A stretch of 13,667 nt of DNA, taken from the NCBI GenBank assembly GCA_024639025.1, contig JAHEJF010000015.1, forward strand, positions 1 through 13,667. The letters are read 5' to 3'. Of the stretch, positions 9,201-13,667 are shown piece by piece. The position numbers and the translations under genes are program-made. The notes under the pieces were generated by a model. The model was not told the origin of the DNA. It saw only the letters and a program-made list of their open reading frames with translations, and did no database searches. Numbering within the stretch: the stretch's first letter is position 1; each line of letters opens with the position of its first letter. The stretch is from Ahrensia sp. GTDB taxonomy: Bacteria; Pseudomonadota; Alphaproteobacteria; Rhizobiales; Rhizobiaceae.

Positions 9201-9740
9201 ATCGACGAGTTCGAGTTTGCCTCCTACCTGATGTATCCCAAGGTCTTTACCGACTTTGCATTGGCTATTGAGAAATACGGCCCGGTCTCTCATCTCCCAA
9301 CGCCGGTTTATTTTTATGGCGTTGAGCAGAATGACGAGGTGCTGGTTGAGATTGAACGCGGCAAGACACTGGTTGTCCGTTGTTTGGCGATTGGCGATAC
9401 TGATGAAAAGGGCATGCGGACTGTCTTCTTCGAACTCAACGGCCAACCCCGCCGGATCAAGGTGCCGGACCGGGCCCATGGTGCAGAAGGATTAATGGCA
9501 CGTCGCAAAGTTGAAGAGGGCAATGATGCGCATGTTGGTGCGCCCATGCCGGGTGTCATATCCCAGCTCGCGGTGTCATCCGGGCAGGATGTCATGGCCG
9601 GCGATGTTATCTGTTCGATTGAGGCCATGAAGATGGAAACCGCCATTCATGCGGAGCGCGACGCGAAGGTTGCCGAGGTGCTTGTGAAGGCAGGCGATCA
9701 GATTGACGCAAAGGATTTGCTGGTTGTTTTTAAGTCGTAA
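6276..9740 (+). CDS. pyc: Pyruvate carboxylase, single-chain biotin enzyme
   Basis: 1154 residues, the same length as the well-studied Rhizobium etli enzyme. It carboxylates pyruvate to oxaloacetate using ATP, bicarbonate and covalently bound biotin, refilling the TCA cycle in the cytosol. Domains: biotin carboxylase (about 1-450) with ILVANRSEIAIRVFRA at the start, the ATP loop WGGGGRGMRA near 168-177 and EVNPRVQVEH at 297-306; the carboxyltransferase TIM barrel (about 535-840) with TTMRDGHQSL; the PYC/OADA region including Thr882 in VKVTPSSKVV; and the biotinyl domain (about 1085-1154) with AMKMET, where Lys1119 is the biotin site. Asp549, Lys718, His747 and His749 (metal site) and catalytic Thr882 sit at exactly the R. 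etli positions. The start is GTG 6276, with GGGGA about 7 nt upstream; the N-terminus MAIKKILVANR fits the family. It probably has its own promoter. Confidence 0.98.
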   Translation: MAIKKILVANRSEIAIRVFRAANELGIKTVAIWAEEDKLALHRFKADESYQVGRGPHLEKDLGPIESYLSIDEVLRVARISGADAIHPGYGLLSESPEFVDACKEAGITFIGPKPETMRSLGNKVAARNLAISAGVPVVPASDPLPDDMKEVKKLAAKIGYPVMLKASWGGGGRGMRAIFSEDEVENEVLEAKREARSAFGKDEVYFEKLVQNARHVEVQILGDTHGNAVHLWERDCSIQRRNQKVVERAPAPYLSWEQRKELSDYGLKIANATSYIGAGTVEFLMDKDSGAFYFIEVNPRVQVEHTVTEEVTGIDIIKAQIHILEGHAIGTPESGVPKQEDIKLNGHALQCRITTEDPEQNFIPDYGRITAYRGATGFGIRLDGGTAYSGAVITRFYDPLLEKVTAWAPTAQEVIARMDRALREFRIRGVATNLTFLEAIISHPLFKSNEYTTKFIDNTPELFEQVKRQDRATKLLTYIADVSVNGHPETKDRPLPKEGSPAPVVPWTNKKMPEGGTKRKLDELGPVGFAKWLRAQKQVLITDTTMRDGHQSLLATRMRTNDIVAVAGTYARALPELLSLECWGGATFDVSMRFLTEDPWERLALVREQAPNILLQMLLRGANGVGYTNYPDNVVKHFVRQAAAGGIELFRVFDCLNWVDNMRVSMDAVAEENKICEATLCYTGDLLNSARPKYDLKYYTGLAKELEAAGAHMLCVKDMAGLLKPAAATQLFKALREETDLPLHFHTHDTSGIAAATILAAVDAGVDAVDAAMDAFSGNTSQPCLGSIVEALRGSERDSGLDAEWIRKISFYWEAVRDQYAAFESISQSPASEVYLHEMPGGQFTNLKEQARSLGLESRWHEVARAYHDANNMFGDIVKVTPSSKVVGDMALMMVSQDLSVADVENPDKDIAFPDSVVSMMRGDLGQSPGGWPEGIQSKVLKGEKPYTDVPGSLLASADLDALRKEIEQKLDRKIDEFEFASYLMYPKVFTDFALAIEKYGPVSHLPTPVYFYGVEQNDEVLVEIERGKTLVVRCLAIGDTDEKGMRTVFFELNGQPRRIKVPDRAHGAEGLMARRKVEEGNDAHVGAPMPGVISQLAVSSGQDVMAGDVICSIEAMKMETAIHAERDAKVAEVLVKAGDQIDAKDLLVVFKS

Positions 9741-9813
9741 CGGAAATTGCAAGTCTGGCCACTGTCCATCGTCCTGGTTGGGACCAAACATTCATGAATT
9801 GGACACAAACCAG

Positions 9814-9841
9814 CTTGTGACGCGGCGAAAACGGGTATAGA
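9814..9841 (+). promoter_or_regulatory. Weak promoter candidate upstream of the MFS gene
   Basis: CTTGTG (9814-9819) and TATAGA (9836-9841) are 16 bases apart. The -10 is good but the -35 is poor. It would give a leader of about 125 nt before the MFS ATG. The surrounding spacer (9741-9971) also holds the 10-bp palindrome ATTCATGAAT (9790-9799); I see no gene there and no convincing pyc terminator (TGGTTGGGACCA at 9776-9787 is a small stem without a T-run). Confidence 0.3.
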
Positions 9842-9971
9842 GCATCCTGCGCTTGAACGGAATTTCTGTTAGCCCGGTTTGTGCCAAGTTTTCTGTACCC
9901 AAATCAGTCTGAATGTGCCTGTTTGAAGCTGAAACACGCTGAGCGACAAATTCCAGTTGCGGATCCAAACC

Positions 9972-11189
9972 ATGACGAGTGCTGAAACTGTTCTTCCTGT
10001 AAGCATTTTGCGCCGCGCTCAATGGGCGGTCAACGCAGCATTCTTTGCCAATGGATTTGTGGTTGGACACTGGGCACCGAAGATTCCTGTGCTGGTTGAA
10101 CGTCTGGGAATTTCTGAATCTGTTCTTGGGCAAATGATTATCCTGTTTGGCTTGGGTGCCCTGATCGCGCTTGTAGTCGGGGCGTGGATGGTGACACGCT
10201 TTGGATCGGTTATGATTGTGCGTTGGACTTCGCTGATGCTGGCGCCGTCGCTGCTATTGCTCACCCTCACTCCCACCGTGTTTACAACTTGTCTCGCGAT
10301 GCTCTGGTTGGGTGTTTTCCTCGGTGCGATGGATAATGCGATGAACGCCAATGGCGTTGTGGTTGAGGTCGCGCTGGAACGCCCGGTGATGTCATCCTAT
10401 CACGGCTTCTGGAGTCTTGGCGGCGTTATTGGTGGCCTCACCGGTGGTGCATTGATTGTGTGGTTCGGCGAATTGGGCCATTCCGTTATCGTGTCGCTCA
10501 TCGTTCTGGCGGTGATATTGTGGGCATGGCCCAATTACATGTCCGACCAGCATATGGATGCCGAATTTGAGGCCAATGCAAAGGCGGCTGGTGTTGAGAA
10601 TGTGTCGCGCGGCATGCCCAAATCAATCGGGATTTATGTGCTCGGTGTCGTAACCATGCTGTCATTTGCGCCGGAGGGCACTATCATTGATTGGAGCGCC
10701 CTGTATTTGAAGGACGAGCTTGGTGCACCCCTGATTGTCAGTGGTTATGCTGTCGCGGCATTTTCAGCGACGATGGCGATGATGCGTTTCTTTGGCGATT
10801 CGCTTCGCGGCCGGTTTGGTGATCGGACGACATTTATTGTCAGTGCAATTATTGCAGGTATCGGTCTTTTTATCGGCGGTATTGCCAACACTTTCTATCT
10901 GGCCTGCTTTGGCTTTTTGATTTCCGGCCTTGGCATGGCCAATGTCGTGCCGGTGCTGTTCTCTACGGCTGGTCGCTATCCCGGTGTGCGTCCGTCCATT
11001 GGTATCGCGATTATTACGGCGTTCGGTTATGGGGGGCTACTGTTTATTCCTGCGCTGGTGGGCTTTATCGCCGAGACTTATTCGATCGCTGTTATCTATG
11101 TTGGCTGGGCTTTTATCGTGGGCGCTATCGCGCTGCTCGGATTTGTGCTTCCGAACCTGCGCAGCAAGAGCTCGACCGAGAACAGATAG
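9972..11189 (+). CDS. MFS transporter, YbjJ/FucP-like, substrate unknown
   Basis: 405 residues with about 12 membrane segments and a hydrophilic central loop near 188-217, splitting the protein into the usual two six-helix halves. It is an inner-membrane secondary transporter. Family marks: ANGFVVGHWAPKIP at 26-39 in TM1, the loop-2/3 motif GAWMVTRFGS at 70-79, MDNAMNANGVVVE at 120-132, MSSYHGFWSLGGVIGG at 140-155, EGTIIDWSALYL at 235-246 at the start of the second half, and its repeat of the loop motif, DSLRGRFGDR. These resemble the YbjJ branch of the MFS, whose substrates are mostly undefined (sugar or drug). ATG 9972 was taken as the start; an in-frame TTG at 9957 adds five residues, and neither has a strong Shine-Dalgarno sequence (GGA 8 nt before the ATG). 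It lies 231 nt after pyc and 253 nt before acs, so a link to pyruvate or acetate uptake is only a guess. Confidence 0.9.
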   Translation: MTSAETVLPVSILRRAQWAVNAAFFANGFVVGHWAPKIPVLVERLGISESVLGQMIILFGLGALIALVVGAWMVTRFGSVMIVRWTSLMLAPSLLLLTLTPTVFTTCLAMLWLGVFLGAMDNAMNANGVVVEVALERPVMSSYHGFWSLGGVIGGLTGGALIVWFGELGHSVIVSLIVLAVILWAWPNYMSDQHMDAEFEANAKAAGVENVSRGMPKSIGIYVLGVVTMLSFAPEGTIIDWSALYLKDELGAPLIVSGYAVAAFSATMAMMRFFGDSLRGRFGDRTTFIVSAIIAGIGLFIGGIANTFYLACFGFLISGLGMANVVPVLFSTAGRYPGVRPSIGIAIITAFGYGGLLFIPALVGFIAETYSIAVIYVGWAFIVGAIALLGFVLPNLRSKSSTENR

Positions 11190-11190
11190 C

Positions 11191-11220
11191 GGGGCGTTGC
11201 ACCCAATTGGCACATGCCCC
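11191..11220 (+). terminator. Stem-loop immediately after the MFS stop codon
   Basis: GGGGCGTTGC (11191-11200) pairs with GCACATGCCCC (11210-11220): five G/C pairs, then a G-T and T-A pair, one bulged C, and three more pairs, around a 9-nt loop. It starts one base after the TAG stop. The next bases are TCCCGACCG with no T-run, so this is not a classic intrinsic terminator. It may protect the mRNA 3' end or work with Rho. Confidence 0.35.
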
Positions 11221-11344
11221 TCCCGACCGAACACAGAGCAAATTGAATGACGGCGATCAATTCAAGCTTGATTATGGGCTGATAAACTGTGTTGGGAGCC
11301 CAGTTTTGTCTCCCGTCTGAGGCGTGGGCATCCTTTGTCTAATT

Positions 11345-11367
11345 TACGGCATATGATCGATGCCGTA
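11345..11367. promoter_or_regulatory. 8-bp inverted repeat around a -10-like TATGAT, upstream of acs
   Basis: TACGGCAT (11345-11352) and ATGCCGTA (11360-11367) are a perfect inverted repeat with a 7-base centre. TATGAT (11352-11357), close to the TATAAT consensus, lies across the first arm and centre. No good -35 is found 16-18 bases upstream. The site is 75 nt before the acs ATG. It could be an operator on an activator- or repressor-controlled acs promoter, or a leader hairpin. The same 253-nt spacer also has the 10-bp palindrome TCAAGCTTGA (11262-11271) and GGGAG/CTCCC (11294-11314); no gene is seen. Confidence 0.4.
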
Positions 11368-11442
11368 GAAAGACATGAGATAGCGCACGACGGTGCTGTT
11401 GTATTTGACTATGAGCGCTTTGCGTCTGGGAGGAGAATCTGA

Positions 11443-13395
11443 ATGTCTGTTGAAGTCCATCGCATATTGCCTGCGGCGAAGAAACGCGCGCTGATCGATA
11501 ATGATACCTATTTGAAATGGTACAAGCAGAGCGTGAAGAACCCCGATAAGTTCTGGGGCAAGCACGGCAAGCGCATTGATTGGTTCAAACCATACACCAA
11601 AGTCAAAAATACCAGCTTTGACGGCAATGTCTCGATTAAGTGGTTTGAAGATGGTGTAACGAATGTCGCCTATAATTGCATCGACCGTCATTTGAAGAAA
11701 CGCGGCGATCAGACGGCGATCATCTGGGAAGGCGACAACCCGTTTGATGACAAGAAGATCACTTATAACGAGCTATATGACAAAGTCTGCCGACTTTCCA
11801 ACGTGATGAAGTCAGCGGGCGTCAAAAAAGGCGATCGCGTGACAATTTACATGCCGATGATCCCCGAAGCGGCTTATGCCATGCTGGCTTGCACAAGGAT
11901 TGGCGCGGTGCATTCGATCGTGTTTGGCGGATTTTCGCCTGATGCCTTGGCTGGCCGCATTGTGGGTTGTGAATCGACATTTGTAATCACCGCCGATGAA
12001 GGATTGCGCGGCGGTCGAAAAATTCCGCTCAAAGCCAACACTGACAAGGCTATCGCAATTGCGGCCAAGGAAGGTGTCAAGGTCAAGAACGTGCTTGTTG
12101 TTCGGCGCACTTGCGGTCAGATCGATTGGACCGAGGGTCGGGACCTTTGGTATCATGAGCACATTACCAAGGCGAAACCGGATTGTGCCCCTGCCAAGAT
12201 GAAGGCAGAAGATCCACTGTTTATCCTTTATACATCTGGGTCGACGGGCAAGCCCAAGGGTGTGCTTCATACCACCGGCGGTTATCTGGTCTATGCAGCC
12301 ATGACACATGAATATGTCTTTGACTATCATGATGGTGACATCTACTGGTGCACGGCCGATGTGGGCTGGGTGACGGGTCACTCCTATATCGTTTATGGTC
12401 CGCTGGCCAATGGCGCGACCACATTGATGTTTGAAGGCGTGCCAAACTATCCATCACCATCGCGCTTCTGGGAAGTTTGCGACAAGCACAACGTCAATAT
12501 ATTCTACACCGCACCAACAGCCATCCGCGCATTGATGGGTGCTGGCGACGAGCATGTGGAAAAGGCATCGCTTAAATCGCTGCGGACGCTCGGCTCGGTG
12601 GGTGAGCCCATCAACCCCGAAGCCTGGGAGTGGTATTACGAAGTGGTTGGACGGAAGAAATGCCCTATCGTGGATACGTGGTGGCAGACCGAGACTGGCG
12701 GCATATTGATCACGCCACTGCCTGGCGCGACCAAGCTCAAGCCAGGTTCAGCCACGCGACCGTTCTTCGGCGTGCAACCGCAATTGGTGGACAATGATGG
12801 CGCTGTGCTGGAAGGTACCACCGATGGCAATCTGTGTCTGATCGATTCATGGCCTGGTCAGATGCGCACGGTTTACGGCGATCACGAACGTTTCATTCAG
12901 ACCTATTTCTCCACCTACAAGGGCAAGTACTTTACCGGTGATGGCTGTCGCCGCGATGAGGACGGCGATTACTGGATTACGGGACGGGTTGATGATGTGA
13001 TCAATGTTTCGGGTCACCGGATGGGCACGGCTGAGGTCGAATCGTCGCTTGTCGCACATGATGCAGTATCTGAGTCTGCAGTGGTCGGTTATCCGCATGA
13101 TATCAAGGGGCAGGGCATATACGCCTATGTCACGTTGATGGAGGGGCAGAAACCGTCCGAAGCGCTGCGCAAGGAACTTGTTACCCATGTGCGGTCTGAA
13201 ATCGGTCCAATCGCTTCGCCCGACAAGATTCAGTTTGCGCCGGGTTTGCCGAAGACACGTTCGGGCAAGATAATGCGCAGGATTTTGCGGAAAATTGCCG
13301 AGGATGATTTCGGTTCGCTGGGTGACACGTCGACCCTGGCCGACCCAAGCGTTGTCGATGACCTGATTGAAAACCGCCAGAACGGCAAATCCTGA
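11443..13395 (+). CDS. acs: Acetyl-CoA synthetase (AMP-forming acetate–CoA ligase)
   Basis: 650 residues, full length. It activates acetate with ATP to acetyl-AMP, then forms acetyl-CoA with release of AMP, in the cytosol. It belongs to the adenylate-forming (ANL) superfamily. The P-loop-like [11 protein letters not shown] lies at 263-273, WWQTETGG begins at 413, and [20 protein letters not shown] and [15 protein letters not shown] form the hinge and C-terminal region. Trp414, the residue that closes the acyl pocket and restricts Salmonella Acs to acetate, is conserved, which argues against a propionyl-CoA synthetase. Lys609 in [11 protein letters not shown] is at the same number as the Salmonella lysine controlled by Pat/CobB acetylation, so post-translational control is likely possible. 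The start is ATG 11443, with GGGAGGAG about 7 nt upstream, the strongest ribosome binding site among the large genes. A terminator follows 28 nt after the stop. Confidence 0.98.
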   Translation: MSVEVHRILPAAKKRALIDNDTYLKWYKQSVKNPDKFWGKHGKRIDWFKPYTKVKNTSFDGNVSIKWFEDGVTNVAYNCIDRHLKKRGDQTAIIWEGDNPFDDKKITYNELYDKVCRLSNVMKSAGVKKGDRVTIYMPMIPEAAYAMLACTRIGAVHSIVFGGFSPDALAGRIVGCESTFVITADEGLRGGRKIPLKANTDKAIAIAAKEGVKVKNVLVVRRTCGQIDWTEGRDLWYHEHITKAKPDCAPAKMKAEDPLFILYTSGSTGKPKGVLHTTGGYLVYAAMTHEYVFDYHDGDIYWCTADVGWVTGHSYIVYGPLANGATTLMFEGVPNYPSPSRFWEVCDKHNVNIFYTAPTAIRALMGAGDEHVEKASLKSLRTLGSVGEPINPEAWEWYYEVVGRKKCPIVDTWWQTETGGILITPLPGATKLKPGSATRPFFGVQPQLVDNDGAVLEGTTDGNLCLIDSWPGQMRTVYGDHERFIQTYFSTYKGKYFTGDGCRRDEDGDYWITGRVDDVINVSGHRMGTAEVESSLVAHDAVSESAVVGYPHDIKGQGIYAYVTLMEGQKPSEALRKELVTHVRSEIGPIASPDKIQFAPGLPKTRSGKIMRRILRKIAEDDFGSLGDTSTLADPSVVDDLIENRQNGKS

Positions 13396-13423
13396 CGGCA
13401 GTACATCAAACATATTGTAGAAG

Positions 13424-13452
13424 GCGCCACTGGTATGTGGCGCTTTTCTTTT
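13424..13452 (+). terminator. Intrinsic (Rho-independent) terminator of acs
   Basis: GCGCCAC (13424-13430) and GTGGCGC (13437-13443) form a perfect 7-bp stem with a 6-nt loop, followed at once by TTTTCTTTT. It starts 28 nt after the acs stop codon and reads in the same direction. This is the only clear-cut intrinsic terminator in the window. Confidence 0.88.
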
Positions 13453-13481
13453 GGGCTTGGGCGCAGATGCTCACGCAGTTT

Positions 13482-13493
13482 AAACAATTGTTT
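13482..13493. repeat. 12-bp perfect palindrome between the acs terminator and the terminal small ORF
   Basis: AAACAATTGTTT is a perfect 12-bp palindrome. A partly similar sequence, GTTTAACAAAC, lies at 13555-13565 just before the extended Shine-Dalgarno sequence. Together they could be binding sites for a regulator of whatever starts at the right edge, or simply AT-rich spacer. No clear -35/-10 pair was found in 13453-13565. Confidence 0.2.
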
Positions 13494-13565
13494 GACGGGA
13501 CGTGAGCGGTTTTGCTCTTGGCAAATCACTTTTCCTCACCCATGTTGGTGTTGTGTTTAACAAAC

Positions 13566-13580
13566 GAAAGGAGGTGATCC
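13566..13580 (+). promoter_or_regulatory. Extended Shine-Dalgarno sequence, 15-nt perfect complement to the 16S rRNA 3' end
   Basis: GAAAGGAGGTGATCC is exactly complementary to the 3' tail of bacterial 16S rRNA (GGATCACCTCCTTTC). Ordinary Shine-Dalgarno sequences match 4-7 bases. It ends one base before the ATG at 13582, with its core GGAGG 8 nt from that ATG. This identifies the start of the small ORF and suggests extreme initiation strength, ribosome holding, or a regulatory role. Confidence 0.8.
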
Positions 13581-13581
13581 G

Positions 13582-13647
13582 ATGATCAGTAGTTCCAAGA
13601 AGACGGTACGATTAATTCGGATAAATGCCTCTCGGAGCAGCCTCTGA
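13582..13647 (+). CDS. 21-residue basic small protein or leader peptide with an extreme ribosome binding site
   Basis: The frame starts at ATG 13582 right after the 15-nt anti-16S sequence and ends at TGA 13645-13647. The peptide begins MISSSKKTVRLIRI and ends ASRSSL. It has five Ser, three Arg, two Lys and no acidic residue. I do not recognise it. It may be a true small protein, a leader peptide controlling a gene beyond the window, or a ribosome-loading site. Its last 23 bases overlap a second frame (+1) that starts at ATG 13625 (MPLGAASEGLTIRS) and stays open to the right edge; that ATG has no Shine-Dalgarno sequence of its own, so translational coupling is possible. CCTC (13628-13631) and GAGG (13646-13649), with an inner GAG/CTC pairing, could fold into a hairpin over the stop codon. 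The very strong start signal is the main support for translation. Confidence 0.5.
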   Translation: MISSSKKTVRLIRINASRSSL

Positions 13648-13667
13648 GGGTTTGACTATCCGGTCAC

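Noticed and set aside
11411..11494. Plus-strand 27-codon ORF overlapping the acs start as a leader peptide
   Set aside because: No Shine-Dalgarno sequence of its own; the GGAGGAG in it clearly serves acs.
11812..12381. 189-codon minus-strand ORF inside acs
   Set aside because: Antisense shadow of conserved acs sequence with no recognisable domain.
13566..13580. Fragment of an antisense 16S rRNA gene
   Set aside because: The match stops after 15 bases on both sides and is placed exactly as a Shine-Dalgarno sequence before an ATG.
13645..13647. TGA of the small ORF as a selenocysteine or readthrough codon (the frame continues GFDYPV)
   Set aside because: No SECIS-like element is evident and the frame beyond is too short to judge before the window ends.

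Overview
The window looks like ordinary chromosomal DNA from an alphaproteobacterium, most likely of the order Hyphomicrobiales (Rhizobiales). Three things point there. The gene order rplU–rpmA–GNAT–(DUF3833)–obgE–proB–proA is typical of that group. The pyruvate carboxylase is 1154 residues long, and its catalytic residues fall at the positions known from the Rhizobium etli enzyme. Ribosomal protein L21 carries a long Lys/Ala tail plus a helix-hairpin-helix-like domain. I cannot name a genus. No tRNA, rRNA, CRISPR array, insertion sequence or phage gene was seen.

Layout. Positions 1-4907 are a leftward (minus-strand) cluster. In order of transcription it holds rplU (L21, extended), rpmA (L27), a RimJ/RimL-type GNAT acetyltransferase, a small exported DUF3833 protein, obgE/cgtA, proB, and the first 35 codons of proA, which runs off the left edge. 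A sigma70-like promoter for the cluster lies at 5055-5083. Positions 5147-13395 hold four rightward genes: a YghZ/Gpr-type aldo-keto reductase, pyruvate carboxylase (pyc), a YbjJ-like 12-TM MFS transporter, and acetyl-CoA synthetase (acs). acs ends in a good intrinsic terminator at 13424-13452. No gene-free stretch exceeds 300 bases.

How the genes fit together. The leftward cluster joins 50S ribosome proteins and a 50S assembly/stress GTPase (Obg) to the first two steps of proline synthesis (ProB, ProA). The rightward genes concern central carbon: Pyc makes oxaloacetate from pyruvate, Acs activates acetate to acetyl-CoA, and the aldo-keto reductase handles a reactive triose or other aldehyde. 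The MFS substrate is unknown. Each rightward gene is separated from the next by 97-253 nt, so they are probably separate transcription units rather than one operon.

No clearly new multi-gene system is present. The most unusual element is at the right edge (13566-13667). A 15-nt perfect complement to the 3' tail of 16S rRNA sits directly before a 21-codon basic ORF, whose end overlaps a second frame that stays open to the window edge. Other points worth checking are a non-canonical G4 motif in ObgE (SQAD instead of NKxD), dense dyads just upstream of obgE, twin GAAA-loop hairpins between rplU and rpmA, and an 8-bp inverted repeat around a -10-like hexamer upstream of acs.
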